From Variovorax atrisoli 110B (GTDB lineage Bacteria > Pseudomonadota > Gammaproteobacteria > Burkholderiales > Burkholderiaceae_C), in contig NZ_KB907457.1 of NCBI RefSeq assembly GCF_000382045.1, positions 124,001 through 188,000 on the forward strand: 64,000 nt of DNA. Direction: 5' to 3'. The position numbers and the translations under genes are program-made. Shown here in pieces: positions 45,222-53,604 of the stretch. The notes beneath the pieces are model-generated. The model was not told the origin of the DNA. It saw nothing but the letters and a program-made list of their open reading frames with translations, and did not search any database. Positions within the stretch are counted from its first letter, which is position 1. Each line of letters starts with the position of its first letter.

Positions 45222-46469
45222 TCAGATCACGCGCTCGGCCCGCAGGGTCTCAAGGTCGTCCGCGCTGTAGCCGAGCTGCCTCAGCACTTCCTCGGTGTGT
45301 TCGCCGAGCAATGGCGAACGCTTCACCACCGTCGGGCTGTCGGACATCTTGATGGGGTTGCCCACCGTCAGGTACTTCCCGCGCACCGGGTGGTCGACCT
45401 CGACGATGGTGCCGGTCTCGCGCAGCGATTCGTCCGCTGCGATCTCCTTCATCGAGAGGATCGGCCCGCACGGGATGTCGTACTCGTTGAGGATGTCCAT
45501 GGCCTCGAACTTGGTCTTGGTCATGGTCCACTGCTCGATGCGCGCGAAGATCGGCTTCAGGTGCAGCAATCTCGCCGCCGGCGTGGCGTAGGCCTCGTCG
45601 GTGATCCAGCTTTCCTCGCCGATGACCTTGCACACGGCGGGCCACACGGCCGCCTGCGTGATGAAGTAGATGTAGGCGTTCGGGTCGGTCTCCCAGCCCT
45701 TGCACTTCAGGATGGAGCCCGGCTGGCCGCCGCCCGATGCGTTGCCTGCGCGCGGCACGGCGTCGCCGAACTTGCCGTCGGGGTACTGCGGGTACTCGTG
45801 CATGGTGCCGGTGCGCTCCAGCCGCTGCTGGTCGCGCATCTTCACGCGGCACAGGTTGAGCACCGCGTCCTGCATCGGCGCGAGCACCTGCTGGCCGCGC
45901 CCGGTGCTGTTGCGCTGGAAGAGCGCCGCCAGGATGCCGAGCGCCAGGTGCAGGCCGGTGCCGCTGTCGCCGATCTGCGCGCCGGTGACCAGCGGCGGGC
46001 CGTCCTCGAAGCCGGTGGTGGAGGCCGCGCCGCCCGCGCACTGGGCCACGTTCTCGTAGACCTTGCAGTGCTCGTACTTGCCGGGGCCGAAGCCCTTGAC
46101 CGAGGCCACGATCATGCGCGGGTTGAGCTTCTGGATGTGGGCCCAGGTGATGCCCATGCGGTCGAGCGCGCCGGGCGCGAAGTTCTCGACCAGCACGTCG
46201 CAGGTCTTGATCAGGCTGTCGAGAACCTCCTTGCCCTTGGGGTTCTTGGTGTCCAGCGTGATCGAGCGCTTGTTGTGGTTCAGCATCGTGAAGTAGAGGC
46301 TGTCCGCGCCCGGAATGTCGCGCAGCTGGCTGCGCGTGGCGTCGCCTTCCCCGGCGCGCTCGACCTTGATCACGTCGGCGCCGAACCAGGCCAGCAGCTG
46401 CGTGCAGGTGGGACCGGACTGGACGTGGGTGAAGTCGAGGATACGGACGCCCTCGAGTGCTTGGCTCAT
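45222..46469 (-). CDS. frc: Formyl-CoA:oxalate CoA-transferase, second copy
   Basis: This 415-residue class III CoA-transferase moves CoA from formyl-CoA to oxalate. The catalytic aspartate is in APMQDAVLN, and DFTHVQSGPTCTQLLAW is the family start. The glycine loop that moves over the active site, GGGGQ in the Oxalobacter enzyme, reads SGGGQPG here. The ATG overlaps the PAS gene stop as ATGA and has GAAGGAGA upstream. It is the last gene of the oxc operon and a clear paralogue of the copy at 47071. Confidence 0.92.
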   Translation of the reverse strand: MSQALEGVRILDFTHVQSGPTCTQLLAWFGADVIKVERAGEGDATRSQLRDIPGADSLYFTMLNHNKRSITLDTKNPKGKEVLDSLIKTCDVLVENFAPGALDRMGITWAHIQKLNPRMIVASVKGFGPGKYEHCKVYENVAQCAGGAASTTGFEDGPPLVTGAQIGDSGTGLHLALGILAALFQRNSTGRGQQVLAPMQDAVLNLCRVKMRDQQRLERTGTMHEYPQYPDGKFGDAVPRAGNASGGGQPGSILKCKGWETDPNAYIYFITQAAVWPAVCKVIGEESWITDEAYATPAARLLHLKPIFARIEQWTMTKTKFEAMDILNEYDIPCGPILSMKEIAADESLRETGTIVEVDHPVRGKYLTVGNPIKMSDSPTVVKRSPLLGEHTEEVLRQLGYSADDLETLRAERVI

Positions 46470-46912
46470 CGACTGTCTCCTTCTCTGATCGTGGTGGCTT
46501 CGACTTCTACCAGACGTGCGCGAAGTTTGCGCTCCTCTGCGAAGCGGGCGGTCTCGTCGCGCACGATGGCGACGATGCCGGTGACCTCGCGATCGGCGGA
46601 GAACAGCATCGACACCGTGAAGGCGATCGACAGCGTGTGCCCGTCCTTGTGCAGGGCCGGCACGCGCAGCAGGTCGGCGCCGTATCTGGTGACGCCGGTT
46701 TCCATCGTCTTGTGATAGCCCTCCCAGTGCCTCTGGCGCTGCCTCTGGGGAATGATCAGGTCGAGCGACTGGCCGAGGGCCTCGGCCTCGCCGAAGCCGA
46801 AGATGCGTTCGGCCGCGCGGTTCCACAGCGTGATCGCGCCCATCGCGTCGCACACCATGATCGCATCGCCGGCGCCTTCGACGAGCTGCTTGAAATCGAC
46901 ATTCGCTTGCAT
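46466..46912 (-). CDS. Single PAS-domain protein coupled to frc
   Basis: This 148-residue protein has one PAS domain (about residues 5-120; EGAGDAIMVCDAMGAITLWN, AERIFGFGEAEALG) and a short charged C-terminal helix. There is no output domain. It therefore probably acts as a sensor, dimerisation or adaptor module. Its TGA overlaps the ATG of the second frc gene. Such a sensory domain inside a catabolic operon is unusual. It could bind a ligand, flavin or haem, but I cannot say which. Confidence 0.85.
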   Translation of the reverse strand: MQANVDFKQLVEGAGDAIMVCDAMGAITLWNRAAERIFGFGEAEALGQSLDLIIPQRQRQRHWEGYHKTMETGVTRYGADLLRVPALHKDGHTLSIAFTVSMLFSADREVTGIVAIVRDETARFAEERKLRARLVEVEATTIREGDSR

Positions 46913-46964
46913 GAGTGCCTCCGGCGCTTCGTTCAATCCAGGCCCGGCTCCGGCAGCAGCTTCC

Positions 46965-47070
46965 CCCAGTTCCAGGGACACCGCGGAACCGGCTCCGCCG
47001 GGCCGCAGGTGTCGCCCCCTGGAGGGGGGTGGCGCTGCCACACGAAGTGGGCAAGCCTGGGGGTGGGCTT
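46965..47070 (-). repeat. Dispersed 3'-end repeat, copy after the first frc gene
   Basis: Read on the minus strand, the copy starts within a few bases of the frc stop: CCCCCAGGCTTGCCCACTT, CGTGTGGC, CCCCCCTCCAGGGGG, CGACACCTGCGG, CCCGGCGGAGCCGG, TTCCGCGGTGT. It has the complete order of the 100-bp unit at 361-655. It occupies most of the 158-bp gap between frc and the PAS gene. Confidence 0.85.
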
Positions 47071-48342
47071 CTACACTGCCTTGGCCGCGTGCAGGTTTTC
47101 GATCTGGTCCTTGCTGTAGCCCAGTTCCGCCAGCACCTCGTCGGTGTGCTCGCCCAGCAGGGGCGAGGCGGTGACCTCGGGCTTGAGATCGGAGAACTTG
47201 ATCGGGCTGCCGATGGTCCAGTAGCTGCCGCGCTCCTTGTGCGGCACTTCGACGATCGAGCCGCTCCTGCGCAGCGATTCGTCGTGCAGCAGTTCCTTCA
47301 TCGACAGCACCGGGGCGCAGGGAATGTCGTACTTGCGGAAGATGTCCACCGCCTCGAACTTGGTCTTGTCCTTGATGAAGTCCTCGATGGTGGCGAAGAT
47401 CTGCTCGATGTGCGGCTGGCGGGCCTTGGCCGTCATGTAGTCGGGGTCGGTCTTCCACTCGGGCTTGCCCAGCGCCTCGCAGATCGGCTCCCAGGCGTGG
47501 CCCTGCACCGTGAAGTAGATGTAGGCGTTGGGGTCGGTCTGCCAGCCCTTGCACTTCAGGATCCAGCCCGGCTGGCCGCCGCCGCCGGCGTTGCCCCCGC
47601 GCGGCACGACCTTGTCCTCGAACGCGCTCATCTCGTGCGGGTACTGCGGGTACTCCTCGAGGTAGCCCACGTTGTCCAGCCGCTGCTGGTCGCGCATCTT
47701 CACGCGGCAGAGGTTGAGCACCGCGTCCTGCATCGAGCAGGCCACCTTCTGGCCCTTGCCGGTCTGCTCGCGCCCGATGATCGCCGTCAGGATGCCGATG
47801 GCCAGGTGCATGCCGGTGTTGGAGTCGCCCAGCGCCGCGGCCGAGATCGTCGGCACGGAGTTGCCGCCCTTCCACCAGCCGGTGGTGGACGCGGCGCCGC
47901 CGGCGCACTGCGCCACGTTCTCGTACACCTTCAGGTCCTCGTAATGGTGGCCTTCGCTGAAGCCCTTGACCGAGGCGACGATCATCTTGGGGTTCAGCTC
48001 CTGGATGCGTTCCCAGGTGAAGCCCATGCGGTCGAGCGCACCGGGGCCGAAGTTCTCCACCAGCACGTCGGATTCGCGGATCAGCTTCTCCAGCACGGCC
48101 TTGCCCTCGGGCTTCTTGGTGTCCAGCGTGATCGAGCGCTTGTTGCTGTTGAGCATGGTGAAGTACAGCGCGTCGACCTCCGGGATGTCGCGCAGCTGCG
48201 AGCGCGTGACGTCGCCCGCGCCGGGACGCTCCACCTTGATCACGTCGGCGCCGAACCAGGCCAGCAGCTGGGTGCACGCGGGACCGGCCTGCACGTGCGT
48301 GAAGTCGATGATCTTGATGCCGTTGAGGGGCTTGTTGCTCAT
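47071..48342 (-). CDS. frc: Formyl-CoA:oxalate CoA-transferase, first copy
   Basis: This 423-residue class III CoA-transferase gives oxalyl-CoA for the decarboxylase encoded just upstream. Seen are DFTHVQAGPACTQLLAWF, the catalytic Asp in CSMQDAVLNLCRVKM, and the full glycine loop GGGGQPGW. The length matches the Oxalobacter enzyme (428 residues, from knowledge of the family). A CAAGGAGA site precedes the ATG. It lies 33 nt downstream of oxc in the same operon. It and the copy at 45222 are closely related, and this one is nearer to the classical Frc in its loop. Confidence 0.95.
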   Translation of the reverse strand: MSNKPLNGIKIIDFTHVQAGPACTQLLAWFGADVIKVERPGAGDVTRSQLRDIPEVDALYFTMLNSNKRSITLDTKKPEGKAVLEKLIRESDVLVENFGPGALDRMGFTWERIQELNPKMIVASVKGFSEGHHYEDLKVYENVAQCAGGAASTTGWWKGGNSVPTISAAALGDSNTGMHLAIGILTAIIGREQTGKGQKVACSMQDAVLNLCRVKMRDQQRLDNVGYLEEYPQYPHEMSAFEDKVVPRGGNAGGGGQPGWILKCKGWQTDPNAYIYFTVQGHAWEPICEALGKPEWKTDPDYMTAKARQPHIEQIFATIEDFIKDKTKFEAVDIFRKYDIPCAPVLSMKELLHDESLRRSGSIVEVPHKERGSYWTIGSPIKFSDLKPEVTASPLLGEHTDEVLAELGYSKDQIENLHAAKAV

Positions 48343-48375
48343 TGGGATATCTCCTTGAATGAAACGGAACGCGGG

Positions 48376-50205
48376 TTACTTCTTCTTCGCCGTGGCGGGG
48401 TTCAGGCTCGTGATGCGGCCGCTCTCGGTGCCCGCCGTCTCGTCGATCACGGCGTTGATGAGGGTCGGGCGGCCCGAGGCGACGGCCTCGGCCAGGGCCT
48501 TCTGCAGCTCGTCGGCGGTGGTGGCGTGCACGCCGACGCCGCCGAAGGCTTCCATCAGCTTGTCGTAGCGCGCGTTCTTGACGAACACCGTGGGCGCCAC
48601 GTCGGGCGTGCCGCTGGGGTTCACGTCGGTGCCGCGGTAGACGCCGTTGTTGTTGAAGACGATCACGCAGACCGGCAGGTTGTAGCGGCAGATGGTCTCC
48701 ACCTCCATGCCGCTGAAGCCGAAGGCGCTGTCGCCCTCGATGGCGATCACCGGCTTGCCCGTGACCACGGCGGCGGCCACGGAGAAGCCCATGCCGATGC
48801 CCATGATCCCCCAGGTGCCCACGTCCAGGCGCTTGCGCGGCTCGTACATGTCGACGATGCTGCGCGCGAAGTCGAGCGTGTTGGCGCCCTCGTTGACGAC
48901 GATGGCGTCGGGCCGCGCCTTCACCTGGTCGCGGATCACGCTCAGCGCGCTGTGGAAGTTCATCGGCGAGGGCCGCGCGGCCAGCGTGGCGGCCATCTTC
49001 GACAGGTTCTTGTCCTTGCGCTCGGCGATGGCGCCGGTCCACTCGGCCGGCGGCCTGGCCCACTTGGCGTCGATGCCGGCCAGCAGCGCGGCCACGCAGG
49101 AGCCGATGTCGCCGATCACCGGCGCCTCGATGGCGACGTTGCTGTCGATCTCGGTCGGCGCGATGTCGATCTGGATGAAGCGCTTGGCGCCCTTCTCCTG
49201 CGCCCAGGTCTTGCCCTTGCCGTGCGAGAGCAGCCAGTTCAGGCGTGCACCGATCAGCACCACCACGTCGGCCTCCTGCAGCACGTAGGAGCGTGCGGCG
49301 GCTGCCGACTGCGCGTGCGTGTCGGGCAGCAGGCCCTTGGCCATGGACATCGGCAGGTAGGGAATACCCGTCTTCTCGACGAGCGCGCGGATGTCGGCGT
49401 CGGCCTGCGCGTAGGCGGCGCCCTTGCCCAGCAGGATCAGCGGGCGCCTGGCGCCCTTGAGGATGTCGAGCGCGCGCTGCACCGCGTCGGCCGCCGGGAT
49501 CTGGCGCGGCGCTGCATCGACCACCTTGATGAGCGAGGCCTTGCCGGCAGCCGCGTCCATGGTCTGCGCGAACAGCTTGGCCGGCAGGTCGAGGTACACG
49601 CCGCCCGGGCGGCCCGACAGCGCGGCGCGGATGGCGCGCGCGATGCCCACGCCGATGTCCTGCGCATGCAGCACGCGGAAGGCGGCCTTGCACAGCGGCT
49701 TGGCGATGGCCAGCTGGTCCATCTCCTCGTAGTCGCCCTGCTGCAGGTCGACGATCTCGCGCTCGCTGGAGCCGCTGATGAGGATCATCGGGAAGCAGTT
49801 GGTGGTGGCGTTGGCCAGCGCCGTCAGGCCGTTGAGGAAGCCGGGCGCCGACACCGTCAGGCAGATGCCGGGCTTCTGCGTGAGGAAGCCGGCTGCTGCG
49901 GCGGCGTTTCCGGCGTGCTGCTCGTGGCGGAAGGAGATCACGCGCAGGCCTTCGGCCTGGGCCATGCGCGTGAGGTCGGTGATCGGGATGCCGGGCAGGC
50001 CGAAGATGGTGTCGATGCCGTTGAGCTTGAGGGCATCGATGACCAGGTGGAAGCCGTCGATGGTCTCGCCCGCGGGCGCGCTGTCTTCCGTCACGCTCTT
50101 GAGCGCGCGCACCACCGCGTCGCCGTCGGCTTCACGGGTTTTCGCGGGCTTGAGGGCTTCGCTCAGCGTGGTGGTCGCCTCTTTCTCTGTTCTGACTGAA
50201 GACAT
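48376..50205 (-). CDS. oxc: Oxalyl-CoA decarboxylase
   Basis: This 609-residue thiamine-diphosphate enzyme converts oxalyl-CoA to formyl-CoA and CO2. The catalytic glutamate lies in FRHEQHAGNAAAAAG, and the ThDP motif spans GDSAFGFSGM to VFNNNGVYRG. The N-terminus carries about 45 extra charged residues before GFHLVIDAL compared with the Oxalobacter enzyme. This may be a real extension, since AAGGAG lies before the ATG at 50205. It is the first gene of the oxc-frc-PAS-frc operon and is divergent from a Crp/Fnr regulator with a shared box between them. Confidence 0.95.
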   Translation of the reverse strand: MSSVRTEKEATTTLSEALKPAKTREADGDAVVRALKSVTEDSAPAGETIDGFHLVIDALKLNGIDTIFGLPGIPITDLTRMAQAEGLRVISFRHEQHAGNAAAAAGFLTQKPGICLTVSAPGFLNGLTALANATTNCFPMILISGSSEREIVDLQQGDYEEMDQLAIAKPLCKAAFRVLHAQDIGVGIARAIRAALSGRPGGVYLDLPAKLFAQTMDAAAGKASLIKVVDAAPRQIPAADAVQRALDILKGARRPLILLGKGAAYAQADADIRALVEKTGIPYLPMSMAKGLLPDTHAQSAAAARSYVLQEADVVVLIGARLNWLLSHGKGKTWAQEKGAKRFIQIDIAPTEIDSNVAIEAPVIGDIGSCVAALLAGIDAKWARPPAEWTGAIAERKDKNLSKMAATLAARPSPMNFHSALSVIRDQVKARPDAIVVNEGANTLDFARSIVDMYEPRKRLDVGTWGIMGIGMGFSVAAAVVTGKPVIAIEGDSAFGFSGMEVETICRYNLPVCVIVFNNNGVYRGTDVNPSGTPDVAPTVFVKNARYDKLMEAFGGVGVHATTADELQKALAEAVASGRPTLINAVIDETAGTESGRITSLNPATAKKK

Positions 50206-50248
50206 GTCTCTCCTTCTGCATGGGTGAATGGCCGAGGTCCGAGCCGCG

Positions 50249-50290
50249 ACTATGATTCGGGCCAAACTTTCGGCCGTTGACCTCGGTCAA
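50249..50290 (-). promoter_or_regulatory. FNR-type box and -10 between oxc and its regulator
   Basis: TTGAC-CTCG-GTCAA is at 50277-50290. On the minus strand CATAGT (50254-50249) follows at exactly 22 nt, a good -10 for a class II site driving oxc, with the ATG about 45 nt on. On the plus strand the box lies 66 nt before the regulator gene, which may therefore control itself. This is the clearest of the five boxes. Confidence 0.72.
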
Positions 50291-50356
50291 CTTTCCCGAA
50301 AACGGCGCAGCCCCCGATGAGCGGCGCCGGCAGCGAACTCGAGCAAGACGGTGACC

Positions 50357-50965
50357 ATGACGACGTTGGAAAACCATCCGGAGAAGAACATCATTCGCGC
50401 CCAGCTGCGGCAGAACGTGCTTCTCAAGGACCTGAACGAAGCCGACCGCACCGAACTCGAGGCGCACCTGGTCATCGTCGACGGCAACAAGGGCGAGTTC
50501 CTGCTGCACCAGGGCGTGCGGGAGATGGAGCAGTACTTCATCCTCGACGGCATCCTCAAGCGGGTGGTGAGCAACCCGGAGGGCAAGGAGATGATCCTTC
50601 GCTTCGCCGACGAGAACGACATGGAGACGAGCTACGCCGCGCTGCGCCTGGGCACGCCCACGCCCTACGGCATCGTCTGCGTGACCAAGGCGCGCGTGGC
50701 GAGCCTGCCGCTGAAGGAGTGGATCGCCTTCCTGAACAAGCACCCGCAGACGAAGGAACTGTTCGAGTTCCTCGTGATGCGCGGCATGAGCGAGATCATG
50801 GCCCACACGATCACGCTGCACCTGCTCGATGCGGCGGGGCGCGTGCACCGGTTCCTGCGCAAGCATCCGGAACTGGTGGACCGGATTCCCAGCAAGGAGC
50901 TGGCTTCCTATCTGAACCTGTCGGCGGAGACGCTCAGCCGGTTGAGGAAGCGCGGGAAGATCTGA
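50357..50965 (+). CDS. Crp/Fnr-family regulator with FNR-like recognition helix
   Basis: This 202-residue protein has a cyclic-nucleotide-type beta-barrel (about 25-115; FLLHQGVREMEQYFILDGIL), a dimer helix, and a C-terminal winged helix with recognition sequence SAETLSRLRKRG. The Glu, Ser and Arg spacing is that by which FNR reads TTGA half-sites. The four cysteines that hold the 4Fe-4S cluster of FNR are absent. I see only one cysteine, in GIVCVTKA, so the signal is something else. Divergent from oxc, it is the obvious candidate regulator of the boxes found in this window. The ATG at 50357 was chosen over a GTG two codons upstream. Confidence 0.85.
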   Translation: MTTLENHPEKNIIRAQLRQNVLLKDLNEADRTELEAHLVIVDGNKGEFLLHQGVREMEQYFILDGILKRVVSNPEGKEMILRFADENDMETSYAALRLGTPTPYGIVCVTKARVASLPLKEWIAFLNKHPQTKELFEFLVMRGMSEIMAHTITLHLLDAAGRVHRFLRKHPELVDRIPSKELASYLNLSAETLSRLRKRGKI

Positions 50966-50973
50966 GCCGTCTT

Positions 50974-51163
50974 GCTCCCTCCTCCTCTGGGGGAGGGCCG
51001 GGGTGGGGGCACGGGGCGCTTCAAGGGCTGTCGGCGTATCTACCGCCCAGTGCCCCCATCCCGACCTTCCCCCAGAGGGGGAAGGAGCAAAGCCCAGGTC
51101 CGGTGCGCCGAAGCATCGCGCTGTCGATCGGTATTGGTCCCCTCTCCCGCTTGCGGGAGAGGG
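50974..51163. repeat. Intergenic inverted repeats, long and short
   Basis: Arms at 50974-51013 and 51049-51089 are extended inverted copies (CTCCCTCCTCCTCTGGGGGA against CCCCCAGAGGGGGAAGGAG). A second hairpin, CCCTCTCCCGC-TT-GCGGGAGAGGG (51140-51163), is perfect. They lie between the convergent regulator and kinase-like genes and could limit transcription from both sides, though there is no T-run. Confidence 0.75.
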
Positions 51164-51190
51164 AGCAAGACCGAATCCGGAGCCCGGAGC

Positions 51191-52027
51191 TCAGGTCTGC
51201 TTCGCCGACGCAAACCGCCGCGTACTCGCCATCAGCCTCAGCTGGTTGTGCACGCCGCTCACGCCCCGGACCTCCGCCGCCACAGCCTCGGCCTGCGATC
51301 GCTCCTCGGAGTCCAGCACGATCCCGCGCAGCAGCAGCTCGCCCTGGTTCGCGGTGATGGTCACGTTGATGTCGCGCGTGGCCTCATGCTCCTTGAGCGC
51401 GGCGCGCACGCGGGCCTCGAGCGCCATGTTGGAGAGCTTCGTGCGCGAGGCCGGCGTTTCGGCGAACTCGGGGCGGCTCGCCATCAGCCTGATCTGTTCC
51501 ACGCAGCTTTCCACCGAGAGCCGGTCGGTGTTGAGCACCAGGTCGTAGAGCACCGGGTCGCCCCAGGCCACGCCGAACTGTGCGTGCATTCGCGCGGCGT
51601 GCGCCTGGTCGCTGCGGCGGATCTCGGCTTCGGCGAACTCGGCGTCGTCGGTCTCGATATCGGCCATCAGCCACTCGACGCGATTCTTCATCGAGCGCGT
51701 GATGCGCACGCACACCACGTGCGGCACCGGCCGCAGCAGGCAGGTGGCGCCCCAGCCGCGCAGCACCACGTTGCCGCGCTCGGCCAGCGCGAAGAGCTCC
51801 TGCGCGGTGTAGAGCGCCACGCTGCGCCTGTCGGTGGTCAGGCGCTCCACCAACCCAGCCTTGCCGCTGCGCAGCCTGCCGATGAGGCTGGTGGAAACCT
51901 GCATCCGTTCCGCCACGTGCTCGATGACCTCGTGGCGCATCACGGCAAGGCCCAGCGTCTCGGCGAGCTGAAGCGAAACATCCTTCGCGAGGGAGCCCAT
52001 CTCCTGGGTCAGTGCGATCACTGGCAT
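51191..52027 (-). CDS. Cytidylate-kinase-like protein fused to a BON domain
   Basis: This 278-residue protein begins with a P-loop kinase-like domain related to the cytidylate-kinase-like family (VIALTQEMGSLAKDVSLQLAETLG). The loop lacks the usual GxGGK pattern, so activity is doubtful. Residues about 195-262 form a BON domain (NMALEARVRAALKEHE, INVTITANQGELLLRGIV), normally found in periplasmic or membrane-binding proteins, yet there is no signal peptide. AAGGAGG precedes the ATG. It starts 19 nt after tctA and so belongs to the tct operon. The role is unknown, and regulation of transport is a guess. Confidence 0.8.
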   Translation of the reverse strand: MPVIALTQEMGSLAKDVSLQLAETLGLAVMRHEVIEHVAERMQVSTSLIGRLRSGKAGLVERLTTDRRSVALYTAQELFALAERGNVVLRGWGATCLLRPVPHVVCVRITRSMKNRVEWLMADIETDDAEFAEAEIRRSDQAHAARMHAQFGVAWGDPVLYDLVLNTDRLSVESCVEQIRLMASRPEFAETPASRTKLSNMALEARVRAALKEHEATRDINVTITANQGELLLRGIVLDSEERSQAEAVAAEVRGVSGVHNQLRLMASTRRFASAKQT

Positions 52028-52046
52028 GTGCTGGCCTCCTTCGTCA

Positions 52047-53579
52047 TCAATCCACCGGCCGCTCGACCGCGAACTCGTCGGGCTTCTTCGGCTTCTTCAC
52101 GAAGGCGAGCGCCCTGGAGATCAGCGGCCAGAACAGCAGCACCAGCGCGAGCGTGGTGATGGTGCCCACCAGCGGGTTCGAGAACATCACCATCACGTCG
52201 CCCTGCGACACCAGCATGGCCTGGCGGAAGGAGTCTTCGGCCTTGTCCCCGAGCACGAGCGCCAGCACCAGGGGCGCCAGCGGAAAGTCGAGCTTCTTGA
52301 ACAGGTAGCCCAGCACGCCGAAGCCGAGCATGAACCAGATGTCGAGCATCGCGTTGTGCACGGTGTAGGCGCCGATCGCGCAGATCACGATGATCACCGG
52401 CGCGATGATCGAGAACGGAATGCGCAGGATCGATGCGAACAGCGGCACGGTGCTCAGCACCACGATCAGCCCGACGATGTTGCCGAGGTACATGCTCGCG
52501 ATGAGGCCCCAGACGAAGTCCTTCTGCTCGACGAACAGCAGCGGCCCGGGCTGCAGGCCCCAGATCAGCAGGCCGCCCAGCAGCACCGCAGCGGTGGGCG
52601 AGCCCGGAATGCCCAGCGCGAGCATCGGCAGCAGCGCGCTGGTGCCGGCCGCGTGCGCGGCGGTCTCAGGCGCGACAACGCCTTCGGCCTCGCCGGTGCC
52701 GAACTTCGCGCCCTTCTTCGACATCTTCTTGGCCAGGCCGTAGGCCATGAACGAGGCCGGCGTGGCGCCGCCGGGCGTGATGCCCATCCAGATGCCGATG
52801 AGCGAGCTGCGGATCGAGGTCAGCCAGTACTTGGGCAGCTGCTTCCATGTCTGCCACACCACCTTGGGATCGATCTTCGCGCTCTTGCCCGAGAACTTCA
52901 GGCCCTCTTCCATCGACAGCAGGATCTCGCCGATGCCGAAGAGGCCGATCACCGCGATCAGGAAGTCGAAGCCGCGCATCAGCTCGGGTTGGCCGAAGGT
53001 CAGGCGCAGCTGGCCGGTGACGGTGTCCATGCCCACGCTGGCGAGCGCGAAGCCCAGCGCCATCGACGCGAGGATCTTGAAGGGCGAGCCCTTGCCCATG
53101 CCCACGAAGCTGCAGAAGGTCAGCAGGTACACCGCGAAGAACTCCGGCGAGCCGAACTTGAGCGCGAACTTCGCGACCAGCGGCGCGAGGAAGGTGATCA
53201 TCACCACCGCGAGGAAGGCGCCCACGAAGGACGATGTGAAGGCGGTGGTGAGCGCCGCGCCGGCGTGCCCGTTCTGCGCCATCGGATAGCCGTCGAAGGT
53301 GGTGGCCACCGACCACGGCTCGCCCGGGATGTTGAACAGGATGGAGGTGATGGCCCCGCCGAAGAGCGCACCCCAGTAGATGCACGACAGCATGATGATG
53401 GCCGAGGTCGGCGACATCGTGAAGGTGAGCGGCAAGAGGATCGCCACGCCGTTGGCGCCGCCGAGCCCGGGCAGCACGCCGATCAGCACGCCGAGGATGA
53501 TGCCGAGGAACATCAGGCCGATGTTCATCGGCGAGAGGATCACGTAGAAGCCCTGCATCAGGGCACTGAGTTCTTCCAT
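52047..53579 (-). CDS. tctA: Tripartite tricarboxylate transporter, large permease
   Basis: This 510-residue inner-membrane protein has 11-12 helices. The conserved loop GVLPGLGGANGVAILLPLTF and the second-half PGGATPASFMAYGLAKK identify the TctA family. It works with a small permease (TctB, next gene upstream) and a periplasmic binding protein (TctC) in sodium- or proton-driven uptake of carboxylates. AAGGAGC precedes the ATG. The substrate is not shown by sequence. Shared control with oxalate genes would suggest a dicarboxylate. Confidence 0.93.
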   Translation of the reverse strand: MEELSALMQGFYVILSPMNIGLMFLGIILGVLIGVLPGLGGANGVAILLPLTFTMSPTSAIIMLSCIYWGALFGGAITSILFNIPGEPWSVATTFDGYPMAQNGHAGAALTTAFTSSFVGAFLAVVMITFLAPLVAKFALKFGSPEFFAVYLLTFCSFVGMGKGSPFKILASMALGFALASVGMDTVTGQLRLTFGQPELMRGFDFLIAVIGLFGIGEILLSMEEGLKFSGKSAKIDPKVVWQTWKQLPKYWLTSIRSSLIGIWMGITPGGATPASFMAYGLAKKMSKKGAKFGTGEAEGVVAPETAAHAAGTSALLPMLALGIPGSPTAAVLLGGLLIWGLQPGPLLFVEQKDFVWGLIASMYLGNIVGLIVVLSTVPLFASILRIPFSIIAPVIIVICAIGAYTVHNAMLDIWFMLGFGVLGYLFKKLDFPLAPLVLALVLGDKAEDSFRQAMLVSQGDVMVMFSNPLVGTITTLALVLLFWPLISRALAFVKKPKKPDEFAVERPVD

Positions 53580-53604
53580 TTCGCTTGTGCTCCTTGGGTC
53601 GGGT

